64,000 nucleotides of DNA from Streptomyces sp. CG1 (GCF_041080625.1 NZ_CP163518.1:7805501-7869500), one strand, 5' to 3'. Positions 17,153 through 26,868 are shown, counted from the first letter of the stretch. The notes: generated from the sequence alone by a model not told the origin. Program-made: numbers and translations.

Positions 17153-18849
17153 TCACTTCCGGGGAAGGGCTGTGCCACGTCCCGCGTGGATGTCGTGGTG
17201 GCAGGCTGAGCAGACCACGAGGGTCTTGCGTTTGCGCCTGGCCATCAGGATCACCCACGGTGGCCGGTCAGGTCGACCGGGCCGGTTGAGGTCCGCGAGT
17301 TTCCGCAGATGGTGGACTTGAAGTCCCCGTTGTGCGCCGCAGATCTCGCATTGCCCGGCCAGGAGCCGACGGATCAGCTCGTTCTGCGAGCTGGCCATGG
17401 TCGGCTGCCGGTCGGTCAGGACAGCGGTGCGTTTGCGGATGAGAGGGATCCCGCCGAAGCGGGCGACCAGCGGCTTCCGTTCCTTACCACGCTGCACCGT
17501 GGCTTCGAAGCAGATCCGGGGTCCGTGCGGAGTATCGACGGTCGCCTTGTGGGCGCGCGCCATAGCCGTAACCGTGGATCGGTGCTTGGCAGCCAGGGTC
17601 TTGAGCATCGAGGTCTCCATGACCCAGTGCAGCGTGTCCAGGCGGCAAACGTCCTGGGCGAGGAGGTAGTACTGGACGAACCCGCGATACTCGGCCCCGT
17701 ATTTGGCGATGATGGTGAAATCGTCGTCATGAAAGAGGGGGCCGCGTGGTGCGGGTATCCCGTGTTTCATGTAGCGGGCGCATCGGTCCCGGATCACCGC
17801 ATTGGGCACGAATAGACCCATGACGCCGTTGACCGACCGGCGTCCGCGAGTGATCTTCGTGTCACGGTGCTGGACCCGTATGTCGTAGCCGAGGAAGCGC
17901 GCCGCCTGGCTGGTGGCGTGCGTAATCAGTGTTTTAGCCCCCGATAGCTCCAACTTGAGTTCCTCGCGTAGGAAGTACCGGATTCTCGCCTTGATGTCCT
18001 CGGCCTCTCGCTTGGGTCCGGCGAAGCCGAGCAGCCAATCGTCGCAATACCGCACGTACTTCAGCCGCCGGAAGCCCGGATCGTTCGGGTCGCCACTCGG
18101 CAGCCTGCGTCGCTGCTGCTTCAGCAGCCGCACTGTTTCCAGGTCGCCGCGCCGTTCGGCCTTCTCGATTTCGGACTTGTTGGCCAGGTAGGCGGGGTTC
18201 TTGCGGCGGGGGCCGCCCCGGTTGTACTCGGGCAGCAGATGTTCCTCGACAAACCGGTCCAGCCGGTCCAGGTAGATGTTCGACAAGATCGGGGACGCCG
18301 TACCGCCCTGCGGGGCACCGCTGAGCGTGGCGTTCCACTTCCAGTCCTTCAAGTACCCGGCCCGGAGCATCCGTTCGATCAACCGTAGGAACCGTCCATC
18401 GTGGATCTTCTCTCCAAGGATCCCGAGCAGGATCTCGTGATCCAGGCTGCCGAAGCAGTCCGAGATATCGCCCTCGATGAACCAGTGCGTTCCGCTCCAG
18501 GCCGTGGCCACCTCGCTGAGCGCGGTATGGCAGCCTCGCCCGGGACGGAACCCGTGGGAGCGGTCGGAGAATTGGACGTCGTAGTACGCCTCAAGCAGCA
18601 GGCGCACGACCTCCGCCACCAGTTTGTCCGACCAGGTCGTCACGCCCAGCGGGCGCCGTTTCCCGTTCTTCTTCGGGATGTAGACCCGCCTGGCCGGTGC
18701 CCATCGATACGATTCCCGGCGCAGAGCGTCGATGATCGTGCCGATCTTGGCCAGGGACATGCCGTCCACGGTCTCCCTGGTCACCCCGGGCGTCATCGCA
18801 CCCCTGTTGGCGTAGATGCGTCCGTAGGCGAGCAGGTATAACTGTGAAG
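17153..18849 (-). CDS. ltrA: Intron 1 maturase (group II RT), 3' part; ORF split by intron 2
   Basis: Multifunctional intron-encoded protein: reverse transcriptase, maturase domain X and HNH endonuclease. Visible are LYLLAYGRIYANRGAMTPGV (RT-0/1), FIEGDISDCFGSLDHEILL (RT palm), PQGGTASPILSNIYLD, the catalytic YCDD box (VRYCDDWLLGF), domain X and a C-terminal HNH with CEICGAQ...VHHLRKL...CSACHHDIH. The first 31 residues are encoded separately at 21272-21365. Joining the two gives 1791 nt, 596 residues, exactly the length of the intron 2 protein. As it stands, translation requires intron 2 to splice out. Confidence 0.85.
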
Positions 18850-18903
18850 TAGGCCGCCGGCGAGGTGCCTCTGGCGGAGGTCCTTTTCCGACGGCCCCTT
18901 CCC

Positions 18904-18938
18904 GAACCGGACAGGCGGCTTTCACCGCATCTCGGCTC
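18904..18938 (-). ncRNA. Domain V of intron 2
   Basis: Reads GAGCCGAGATGCGGT, then GAAA, then GCCGCCTGTCCGGTTC on the minus strand, with the AGC catalytic triad and a GAAA tetraloop. It is followed by the domain VI segment leading to the 3' end at 18850. Confidence 0.82.
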
Positions 18939-18946
18939 TCCAGTGG

Positions 18947-20737
18947 TCAGTTCCGAGTGCTGGCTGTGGCCTTGCCTGTGTGAATGTTTTCGTGGCAGAG
19001 ACGGCAGACGACAAGTGCCTTGCGTCGCCGCCGTGCCATCAGGTGCATCCACTCAGGTTTCTCACGGCGGCCAGGCTTGTTGACGTCTGCGAGTTTCCGG
19101 ATGTGATGGACCTGGAGGCCCGTCCGGGAATCGCAGAGAGCACAACCCTCGGTCAGCAGCTTGTGAATCAGCTCGTTCCGAGGGAGGGCCTGGCCGAAGT
19201 CGCGATCGGTCAGTTTGGCAGTGCGCTGGCGCTTCAGCGGGATCCCGCCGAAGCGGGCCTTCAGTGGTTTCCTTCCTCCGTCGCGTGGGACCGTGACTTC
19301 AAAGCACCTGAGCCGTCCGCCTGGTGTGTCGATGGTCGATTTGTACTTGCGGGCCATCTTCGTTACGGAGGTTTGATGCTTTGCTGCCAGGGTTTTCAGC
19401 ATGGAGACCAGCATGACCCACTGGAGGTGGCTCAGTCGGTAAACATCCTGGGCCAGCAGGTAGTACTGAACGACCCCGCGGAACTCGGCTCCGAACTGCG
19501 CGACGATACTGAAGTCAGTGTCGTGTAGCAGATGGCCTCGCCGTTGAGGCTTCCCGTTGCGCATGTAGCGTGCACATCTCTCCTGGATAGCGGTTCTGGG
19601 CACGAAGAGTCCGATGGCGCCGTTGATGGACCGATGACCACGATGGTCGATCTTGTCATTGGCGTGTTGAACCCGGATCTCGTAACCGAGGAAGCGCGCC
19701 GCCTGGCTGGCGGCGTGGGTGATCAGGGTTTTGGATTCCGAGAGTTCCAGGCGGAGTTCATTGCGCAGGAAGTCACGGATCCGTACCTTGATCTCCTCGG
19801 CTTCGTGCTTCGGTCCCGCGAACCCGAGCAACCAGTCGTCGGCGTACCGGCAATAGTTCAGACGTCGGTAACCGGGGTCGTTCGGGTCCTGACTCGGGAG
19901 GGAACGGGCTTGAGCCCGCAGGGCCTTCACTGTTTCCCTGTCTCCGAGCCGTTTGGCCTTCGCGATGCGGTTGATGACGCTGCGATATGCCGGGTTGTCC
20001 CGACGTCTGTCGCCCCGGTTGTAGTCAGGGAGCAGTTGCTGTTCAACGAACTGATCGAGTCGGTCCAGATAGATGTTGGACAGAATCGGAGATGCCACTC
20101 CACCTTGCGGAGCACCGCTGAATGTGGGGTGCCATCGCCAGTCCTCCAAGTACCCGGCTTTGAGCATCCGTTCGATCATTTGCAGGAACCGGCCGTCGTG
20201 AATCCTCTCGGACATGATTGAGAGCATGACCTCATGGTCAAGCGTCCCAAAGCAGTCGGAGATATCACCTTCGACGAACCATCGGGTTCCTTTCCAGGTG
20301 TTGACCACTTCCGTCAGTGCGGTGTGGCAACCCCGTCCGGGCCGGAATCCATGGGACCGATCAGAGAACTGGACATCGTAGTACGCCTCAAGAAGGAGAC
20401 GGACTACTTCCGCTACCAATTTGTCCGACCACGGGGGGAGGCCAAGCGGGCGCTTCTTCTTCGTTCCCTTCTTCTCGATGTAGACCCGCTTCACCGGCGT
20501 CCATCGATACGACTCGGTGCGTAATGCTCCGATGATCGCTTCGACCTTCTCCAGTGACATGCCGTCCACGGTCTCCCCGTTGACTCCGGGTGTCATAGCA
20601 CCGTCGTTCCGGTACAACCGCCCGTAAGCGATCAGGAAGAGTCCCTTGTTGAACAGCTGCCTATACAGCCTTTCGAGAGGCAGGCCGCGCCTGCCTCGTT
20701 CTCGGATGACGTCCAGCACAGTTTCAGCGCTCTGCAT
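18947..20737 (-). CDS. ltrA: Intron 2 maturase: group II reverse transcriptase-maturase-HNH endonuclease
   Basis: A 596-residue intact intron-encoded protein starting MQSAETVLDVIRERGRRGLP. RT motifs: GAMTPGVNGETVDGMS, FVEGDISDCFGTLDHEV, PQGGVASPILSNIYLD and the YADD catalytic box (CRYADDWLLGF, about residue 300). Maturase domain X spans about 420-500. The C-terminal HNH nuclease has CALCDS...VHHIRKL...CRLCHENIHTG. These proteins stabilise the intron RNA for splicing and carry out target-primed reverse transcription. Start ATG 20737 lies 534 nt into the intron, the usual domain IV position. Confidence 0.93.
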   Translation of the reverse strand: MQSAETVLDVIRERGRRGLPLERLYRQLFNKGLFLIAYGRLYRNDGAMTPGVNGETVDGMSLEKVEAIIGALRTESYRWTPVKRVYIEKKGTKKKRPLGLPPWSDKLVAEVVRLLLEAYYDVQFSDRSHGFRPGRGCHTALTEVVNTWKGTRWFVEGDISDCFGTLDHEVMLSIMSERIHDGRFLQMIERMLKAGYLEDWRWHPTFSGAPQGGVASPILSNIYLDRLDQFVEQQLLPDYNRGDRRRDNPAYRSVINRIAKAKRLGDRETVKALRAQARSLPSQDPNDPGYRRLNYCRYADDWLLGFAGPKHEAEEIKVRIRDFLRNELRLELSESKTLITHAASQAARFLGYEIRVQHANDKIDHRGHRSINGAIGLFVPRTAIQERCARYMRNGKPQRRGHLLHDTDFSIVAQFGAEFRGVVQYYLLAQDVYRLSHLQWVMLVSMLKTLAAKHQTSVTKMARKYKSTIDTPGGRLRCFEVTVPRDGGRKPLKARFGGIPLKRQRTAKLTDRDFGQALPRNELIHKLLTEGCALCDSRTGLQVHHIRKLADVNKPGRREKPEWMHLMARRRRKALVVCRLCHENIHTGKATASTRN

Positions 20738-21271
20738 TACGCATGCCTCCCATCGCCAGTCGTCTTGATCACCTGTTCTCCTTCGCCCTGCGCTCTGGCT
20801 TTCCCGAGCTCCTCGACGGGGCGTAACTCCCGTGACTACTATGAGAACTCCGTCACCGTAGGACTCTCGTCCCTTAGGCGATCCCGTGGTACGCCTTCAC
20901 CGTACGTATCGAGCGCGATTTAGGCTGCCCACTCATCTCCTTGAACGCCCTCGCTGGGCGTTGCTCCATGCCATGGAGGTTGCCTGACCAACCAGCAGAT
21001 GCTCAGGCATGGCATGGCGTCGGTTTCGGGCGTCTTTCCGACGGGCGTGTTCTTTCACCGCTGGAGATTAGGCTTGAGGCAATCCAGCTTTAGCCATGTC
21101 GCGCGGGCCTTGCGACGCATCACCTTGGACGCCTCCAGGTGATCACTCGCTTTCCTGGCATGCTATTTTCCCCTCGCGCTTTCACGTCCAGGTGAGCCAG
21201 GCGACCCAGAAACCTCCCTCCAAGTTTCTCCCGATTGAGTCGGGGATACGGTGAAGCGCCTCACGGCGCAC
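20738..21271 (-). ncRNA. Domains I-IV RNA scaffold of intron 2
   Basis: The 534-nt non-coding 5' region of the inner intron. It aligns by eye with 21366-21898 of the outer intron (shared landmarks GTGCGCCGTG, TATCCCCGACTCA, TCGGGAG, TGGGTCGCC, CTCACCTGGA). No gene is present. Confidence 0.75.
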
Positions 21272-21365
21272 TCCGGTTGAACAGTTGCCGGTACAACCTC
21301 TCCAGCGGCAGACCTCGCCTGCCGCGTTCCCGGATGACACCCAGGACTGTTTCGGCGTCCTGCAT
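21272..21365 (-). CDS. ltrA: Intron 1 maturase, 5' part (31 codons)
   Basis: ATG 21365 with GGGAGG upstream encodes MQDAETVLGVIRERGRRGLP then LERLYRQLFNR, matching the first residues of the intron 2 maturase. The frame is cut by the 5' end of intron 2 one base into the next codon and resumes in phase at 18849. Confidence 0.83.
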
Positions 21366-21898
21366 TTCGCAGACCTCCCAGCATGAGCATCTTGATCAGC
21401 CTGTGCCCCTTCGCCCTGCGGTCCGGCTTTCCCGGCCTCCCTGGCAGGTCGCAACTCCTGCGACTACTACGGGCACTCCGTCACCGTGGGGCTCGCGCCC
21501 GGTAGGTGATCCCGTGGTACGTCTTCGCTGTACGTTTCGAGCACGACGTAGGCCGCCCACTCATCTCCTTGGCCGCCCTCGCTGGGCGGTGTCCGTCACT
21601 GTGGAGGCTGCCCGGCCGGGACAACCATGGCCGAGCACAGCGCGGCGTCGGTATCAGGCGTCGTTCCGACGGGTGAGTCTTTGCACCTCTGAAGATTGGG
21701 CTTCAAGCAATCCAGCCTTGGCCATATCGCGCGGGTCTCGCGGCACACCGCCCTGGACGCCACCAGTCGGCCACCGCTTTCCGGACATGCTGCTGTCCCC
21801 TTCGACTTTCGCCTCCAGGTGAGTCCGGCGACCCAGGAATGTTCCTCCAAATTCCTCCCGAGTGAGTCGGGGATACAACGAAGCGCCGCACGGCGCAC
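21366..21898 (-). ncRNA. Domains I-IV RNA scaffold of intron 1
   Basis: 533-nt non-coding 5' region of the outer intron, clearly related to the equivalent region of intron 2. No gene is present. Confidence 0.72.
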
Positions 21899-22694
21899 TT
21901 GTCCCAGACGAGCACGATCGGCCCGCTGAGCTGGATATGCGCCCTGACCAGCAGGTCCCGCAAGTCACGCCAGCCGATGCCCTTCGGCTCGCCCTTGCGG
22001 CCCCGGTACTCACGAACCGAGTAGAACATCCGGGACCGCTGCCCCGGCTTGTTGCACGTGAGCCCCGCCATGGACACGCGGCCCGAGCCCCGACCGCGCA
22101 CCCGCACGACGGGCGTGCTGCCCTTGTGGCCCCAGGTCCTGGCTCGCGGCGGCGTCATCGACTGCCCGGCTTCGTCCTCGAAGACCACCCAGGCGTCGCG
22201 CTCCGCCGCTGCTGTCTTACCAGCGACCACGTCTCCTTCCTCCACACCTCGACGGCCCCGTCGTCGCGCTCGATCGCCCGCCGGGCCGGCTGCTGCCAGG
22301 ACCAGCCGTGGCGCCTCAGCAACCGCCACGTGCCCTCCACCGTGTAGGAGACGTGGAACAAGCGCCCCATCAACGTCTTGATCCGCGCCAGCGTCCACCG
22401 CTGGTCGGCTCAGCCGTGAGCCAGCGGTCCACCCTCCAACTCCAGCTCCAGCCGGGCGATCTGCCTCTCGTTGAGCCTCGGCCGTCCGGGTGATCCCTTC
22501 GACGCGACACCGGCCTCACCCCGCTCGCGCCACTGACGTCGCCACCGTTCCACGGACCGCTCGCTGACACGCAACGCGGCAGCGATCTCCCGGTTCTTCT
22601 CCCCGCCCTCGAACCGTTCCACGGCCTGCAGCCGGACCCGCTCCCGTGCGGCCCTCCCCGCGTCGGTCAACCCGCCGCCCTGCGCATATCTCAC
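21899..22694 (-). pseudogene. IS630 transposase, 5' exon with nonsense codon and frameshift
   Basis: The N-terminal helix-turn-helix (NREIAAALRVSERSVERWRR) is intact from about 22694. A TGA replaces an expected TGG Trp codon at about 22410 (GPLAHG*ADQRWTLARIKTLM). A frameshift near 22225 then joins KETWSLV to KTAAAERDAWVVFEDEAGQ (first catalytic Asp region). The exon ends at HIQLSGPIVLVWD (second Asp), interrupted by intron 1. The element could not move by itself. Confidence 0.8.
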
Positions 22695-22759
22695 ACGTCA
22701 GGGCTATCGGAACGGGCCGGCCGCCGTCAGGCGCACCGCTGGGCATCACCCCATCCAGT

Positions 22760-23539
22760 TCAGTTGCGTCGGCTTCGCACGACCGATCCGGCCGCCAAGC
22801 CAGCGCCCAGGCCGATCAGGATGCCCACTGGCGTGCGCCACGCGCGCGATGTCCCCGAAGAGGCGCTGCCAGGCGGGCTGGATGTCACGGTTGAGCGAGT
22901 CGGCGGCCCGGCAGCGGCAGCACGATCGTGCTCCTCCCCCACGATGGTCAGGAATTGACGCCCGCGACGGCTTCCGGACGCGCTGGCGATCCAGGAGGTA
23001 CGGGACCTGATCCAGTAGGTTCGCCCGGCCCCTCCGGTGAACATCCCGGAGAACATGTCCCGCAGCAGGCTCTCGGGAATGGTCCCGACTTCAAAGCCCA
23101 TCCACGCGTAGTTCATCATCAGGTCGGCGTAGACGTGCCGCTTCTGCTCGTGAGGATCGGCGATGTCCATGTCGCCCCAACACGGCTGGTAGAGCGGCAT
23201 GTCGTCGAGTTCCATGCGGACCAGTTCGAGGTAGTAACTACGGATCGCCTGAACCTGGTCCGCCCTGGCCTGTCGGTTCTGGACGAACAGTGACGCGGCG
23301 ACGCCGGTCAGCGCCAGCGCCGAGACGATTGCCGACGTGAAGCCGTAGGCCGCACCGATCTGACTCAGCTGGTTCCAGTCCACGCCCTTGGAGCGGGAGA
23401 ACTCCTGCAGAAGGAAAGGCGACAACAGAACTGCAGCCAGGGCGCCCGCTGCGGCAGCTACAAGTCCAAGCAAGGCACCTGTCCGGCGAACCAGCAGACG
23501 TGCATCCACGGATCGTTGACGTGATATCAGGTAGACCAC
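22760..23539 (-). CDS. DUF6082-like membrane protein
   Basis: A 259-residue protein with two N-terminal transmembrane helices (LLGLVAAAAGALAAVLLSPF and FTSAIVSALALTGVAASLFV). A helical cytoplasmic domain follows with YYLELVRMELDDMPLYQPCW and LMMNYAWMGFEVGTIPE, typical of a Streptomyces protein family of unknown function that I associate with DUF6082. GTG start at 23539. The region after residue 165 has lower-quality composition and the stop codon (TGA, 22760-22762) lies in the right terminal repeat of the IS630 element, so the C-terminus is probably altered by the insertion. Confidence 0.6.
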   Translation of the reverse strand: MVYLISRQRSVDARLLVRRTGALLGLVAAAAGALAAVLLSPFLLQEFSRSKGVDWNQLSQIGAAYGFTSAIVSALALTGVAASLFVQNRQARADQVQAIRSYYLELVRMELDDMPLYQPCWGDMDIADPHEQKRHVYADLMMNYAWMGFEVGTIPESLLRDMFSGMFTGGAGRTYWIRSRTSWIASASGSRRGRQFLTIVGEEHDRAAAAGPPTRSTVTSSPPGSASSGTSRAWRTPVGILIGLGAGLAAGSVVRSRRN

Positions 23540-23699
23540 CCCCCAGGCGGGCCTGCCCCGGTGACTAGGCCGAGCCTGGGGCAGCGTAGTCCAGTACCGC
23601 TCCGAAGGCTGCTGGTCCTGGATCCAGCCTCGCCGGCACCAGCCTGATCACAGACGGCTGACCGACATCACTCAATCAAGTTCAGTAGGGATGAGCTAG

Positions 23700-24032
<333 letters not shown>

Positions 24033-24177
24033 TGGTCGAATCTGGAGCAGTTCGACCAATGAACCACTTGTTCTGCCACGCCAGTGCCCCTTCCACCTGC
24101 GGCACTGGCAGCCTGCTGTTCCTGTTCCCAGCCGCAATCCAGCCTGGTACATGACCTGTGGACTACCCCTCTACGTC

Positions 24178-26433
24178 CTACCTGACCTGCGGGTGGTCAG
24201 CGGACCGAGCGAGTCTCCGCGTCCGGGCGGCCGGCCGTTCACGAGTTCCACGGCGGAGGGCGAGGGCACAGACGACTAGGACCGGCAATTGGAAGGCGGC
24301 ACCGACTGTGAAGGCCCAGGTGGCGACCTTGAAGAACGTGCTGATCATATCGAAGTGACTGTCGTGGCGGGGTGGGTTGGCGATGGAGTCGACCACACTG
24401 GCCAGCGCGTTCGCCGGCAATGCGGCAGCCACCCACTGGCCGGCCCCCAGCAACGCGGAGGCTGTCCCCAGGGAGGGAAGCGACACGTGGGCGAGTGCGG
24501 TGATCGCGAAGATTGCCATGGCCAAGCCCCCGCCGATGAACGTCAGGAGCAGCGGCCAGAGCACCGTCCAGTATCCCGCCCCGTTGTGCATGGCTCGGGA
24601 GAGCCAGAAGAGGCCGATGGCGACCAGGAGCACGCTGAGGATCGCGGGCCGTTCGGGTTTGCTGCCGAACCGTCTGCGTACGTAGGGGGCCGCCAGTGCG
24701 GCGGACAGTGCTGCGGCTGCCACGGTCCAAAGCACCGTGCTCCCGTGAGCCAGTGCCCACCGCGACAGCAGCCACTCGACCGCGGTGAGAGTACCGCCGA
24801 CGCCTGCGGTCCCCACCAGAGCACCGATCCACTGCCGGCCGGCGAGGATTCCGAACAGGGCGTCTGGTCGCCGCAGTTGGCGTGCACGTAGCGCCCAGAC
24901 GATGCCGGCCACGGCTGCCGCTGCGATGAGGGCCGATGCTGTGGGATCGGTCCAGCCGTTCTTGCCCACGCGGTCGATGGCGTAGGCGAGAGTGCACATC
25001 CATAGCGACACTCCGGCCGTGGCCCACCGCTGCCGAGTGGTGGCCGCGATGCGCTCCGGTTCGGCACGGTCGATCAAGCCCCAGCCGATCAGGCCGAAGA
25101 GCGCGGTCGGCAGCGCGGGGATACCGAGCACGACCATCCTGGTTCCGCCTGAGATCAGCGCATCGCCGAGCTGCCTGCCGAGGACTGGACCGGTGATGAC
25201 AGTGACGCCCAGGAGCCCGATGGCCAAAGGAGGACGGAATCGGCCGGCGACCAGGGCGATCACACCCACCGTCCCCAGAGCGGCCCCCGCTCCTTGGAAC
25301 ACCCGACTGGCCAGGAGGAGTGTCGTGGTGGAGGCCAGTGGTCCGAGCAGGCTGGCCAAGCAGAAGATCACCGCCCCCGCCGCAAAGACTCGCCGCCTTC
25401 CCCACGCGTCGCTGACGCGGCCGGCGACGGGCAATGTCGCGGCAAACGTCAGCAGGTACGCCGAAGAGAACCACTCGATGGCGCCCACTGGGGCACCTGG
25501 CTGGCTGAACGTCCCCGCCTCCGTAGCTGTCTCCACGAGCACCACCATGAGCTGGAAGAGCAGCAGGGCGGCGACGGCGACTGGGTACAGCCGAGGCCGG
25601 GGCGTCGGACGGGTCAGGGCCGGTTGTGACCGGGGCGGAGTGGAGGCGTCAGGCTCGGTCCACGCTGCGGCGGGCGGTTCGCTCGCGGGGGCAGGGCTAG
25701 GGGCAGCCGGATCGGGGGGACGCACCAGGACGAGATCCCCCGCGTTGTTGACCACCCGGCGCTGAGGCCGTGGCATACCGCGTACTGCGAGATCACGCCG
25801 CACCTCGTCGAAGAGCTGGTCCAGGTTCAGTGCCGCCGGCCCCCGCAGGGCTGCGAGCAGGGCGCCGGTGAACGCCGTGTGTGTGGCGCCTTCGGGCGCG
25901 TAGGCGACGGCGTTGGCGGAGGTGGAGGCGAGGGTGTACGTGCCGGCAATGTCGATCTGTCCGGCCACTGTGCTGTGTCCGCTCGTCATCGCCTCGATGG
26001 CCCGCCCGGAGAAGCAGCAGTCCAGCACCAGCACGCGGATCGCCGCCGGGCTGTCGGCCAGTTCCTCCCGCAGGGTCTCGAACGGCAGTGCGGTCCAGCG
26101 GATGTCCGTGGCATCGGTGTGCGGCAGGGCGAGGTGGAGCCTGCCGCGGTCGTCCACCAGCCCGTGTCCGCCGTAGTACACCAACAGCAGGTCGGTCGCT
26201 TCCTGGGCGAGGCGGGCAAGAGGAGACCCCACCTCGGACGCGGTGACGGGATCAGCGACGGTGACGCAATGCTGCGGCGGCAGGGAGCCTGTGGCGGGAT
26301 CGGTGAGCACCTGCCGCAGATCTGCAAGGTTGGCAGCAACGGCGGGCAGGGCGGGCAGATCGGACCTATCGGCGTGGGCCCCGGTGCCGATGAGAAGGGC
26401 GCGGGAGCGGTCCGGGTCAGGCAACCGCGTCAC
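24178..26433 (-). CDS. Caspase-like protease fused to an MFS-type multi-spanning membrane domain (751 aa)
   Basis: Residues 1-240 form a caspase-like (peptidase C14/metacaspase) domain with the catalytic His in LLLVYYGGHG (His90) and Cys in LVLDCCFSG (Cys140). After a Pro-rich linker (about 243-280), the remaining 450 residues carry about 14 hydrophobic segments and MFS signatures (GRVSDAWGRRRVF between helices 2 and 3) resembling DHA2 drug exporters. The GTG start overlaps the stop of the upstream EACC1-like gene by four bases. In actinobacterial conflict modules, an invariant small component plus caspase is linked to variable effectors. A membrane transporter as effector suggests membrane disruption or permeabilisation on activation; this is inference. 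A paralogous caspase domain lies at 33785. Confidence 0.85.
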   Translation of the reverse strand: MTRLPDPDRSRALLIGTGAHADRSDLPALPAVAANLADLRQVLTDPATGSLPPQHCVTVADPVTASEVGSPLARLAQEATDLLLVYYGGHGLVDDRGRLHLALPHTDATDIRWTALPFETLREELADSPAAIRVLVLDCCFSGRAIEAMTSGHSTVAGQIDIAGTYTLASTSANAVAYAPEGATHTAFTGALLAALRGPAALNLDQLFDEVRRDLAVRGMPRPQRRVVNNAGDLVLVRPPDPAAPSPAPASEPPAAAWTEPDASTPPRSQPALTRPTPRPRLYPVAVAALLLFQLMVVLVETATEAGTFSQPGAPVGAIEWFSSAYLLTFAATLPVAGRVSDAWGRRRVFAAGAVIFCLASLLGPLASTTTLLLASRVFQGAGAALGTVGVIALVAGRFRPPLAIGLLGVTVITGPVLGRQLGDALISGGTRMVVLGIPALPTALFGLIGWGLIDRAEPERIAATTRQRWATAGVSLWMCTLAYAIDRVGKNGWTDPTASALIAAAAVAGIVWALRARQLRRPDALFGILAGRQWIGALVGTAGVGGTLTAVEWLLSRWALAHGSTVLWTVAAAALSAALAAPYVRRRFGSKPERPAILSVLLVAIGLFWLSRAMHNGAGYWTVLWPLLLTFIGGGLAMAIFAITALAHVSLPSLGTASALLGAGQWVAAALPANALASVVDSIANPPRHDSHFDMISTFFKVATWAFTVGAAFQLPVLVVCALALRRGTRERPAARTRRLARSADHPQVR

Positions 26434-26868
26434 TGCCGATCCCCCTCTGCCTCCGGCCTGTTGAGCAAGCGTTCGATGTCCCGCACGAGCGCCTGCGGGT
26501 CAACGCCCTTGGCGTCCACCTCAACGGTGCGGCCATCCTGCGTGCTCACCGTGATCCGCAGATCCGAGCGCCGCTGGGCAATCCAGCTGGACAGGCAGTT
26601 GGCCAGCACCACCCCCATACCTCCGGACCCGACGGCCACCACGAGTGCATCCAGCGCCCCGCCCATCTCCCCCGGGGAGGGCGGCGACTGGCATGCCCGC
26701 ACCCGCCCCCGCAATCCATCCTCATGACGTAACCAGTCCATCAAAGACGGCAGTTGGCCCACCGCACCTGGTACGCGCAACCACAGTTCCCGTTCTCCTT
26801 CGCTCATCACCGGTCCATCCTGACCCATGTTCCGTCCTGCCGGTCCCGGACTACGGAAAAGATGATCA
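25690..26868 (-). repeat. Inverted duplicate arm (EACC1-caspase module), partner 33350-34530
   Basis: Homology covers the leader (TTTTCCGTAGTCCGG on the module strand), the whole EACC1-like gene and the caspase domain through LVLVRPPDP, and ends where the effector domains begin. The two arms are oppositely oriented about 6.5 kb apart. Confidence 0.85.
26430..26828 (-). CDS. EACC1-like effector-associated constant component (132 aa)
   Basis: A small protein ELWLRVPGAVGQLPSLMDWL...VDAKGVDPQALVRDIERLL with a hydrophobic central helix (LDALVVAVGSGGMGVVLANC). It resembles the short effector-associated constant component (EACC1) coupled to variable effectors such as caspases in actinobacterial NTP-independent conflict modules. 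ATG 26828 matches the start of the 132-residue paralogue at 33390. It is translationally coupled (GTGA) to the caspase gene, implying a complex. Confidence 0.72.
   Translation of the reverse strand: MGQDGPVMSEGERELWLRVPGAVGQLPSLMDWLRHEDGLRGRVRACQSPPSPGEMGGALDALVVAVGSGGMGVVLANCLSSWIAQRRSDLRITVSTQDGRTVEVDAKGVDPQALVRDIERLLNRPEAEGDRQ

Larger units (their letters stand above)
18850..21271 (-). mobile_element. Inner group II intron (intron 2), complete, inserted in the intron 1 maturase ORF
   Basis: Minus strand. The 5' end GTGCGCCGTGAGGCGCTTC is at 21271 and the 3' end ...GGCGGCCTA at 18850; 2422 nt. The first 130 nt are close to those of intron 1. It holds an intact 596-residue maturase and a canonical domain V. 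Insertion follows ...CTGTTCAACCGGA and precedes CTTCACAGTTATA; the intron 1 site is followed by CCTCACCCTG, so both share C-Y-TCAC downstream, consistent with retrohoming to a relaxed site. Confidence 0.87.
17057..21898 (-). mobile_element. Outer group II intron (intron 1), inserted in the IS630 transposase and carrying intron 2
   Basis: Read on the minus strand. The 5' end GTGCGCCGTGCGGCGCTTC starts at 21898; the 3' end ...GGCGGCCTA is at 17057. The boundary is chosen so that the flanking exons rejoin as GAC AA|C CTC ACC, giving the IS630 motif VWDN followed by LTLRMHLS. Net length without intron 2 is about 2420 nt, nearly equal to intron 2 (2422 nt). It carries a maturase ORF split by intron 2 and a recognisable domain V. 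The exact 3' end may be off by one base. Confidence 0.85.
16758..22764 (-). mobile_element. IS630-family element interrupted by nested group II introns
   Basis: Terminal inverted repeats: left end at 16758 and right end (reverse complement ending at 22764) share ACTGAACT, a nearby GA, and GTGATG, 16 of 21 positions by eye. Without the two introns the element would be about 1.16 kb, normal for IS630. The TA at 16757-16758 fits IS630 target preference, but a matching TA is not preserved on the right. The transposase is disabled by a nonsense codon and a frameshift besides the introns. Confidence 0.8.
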
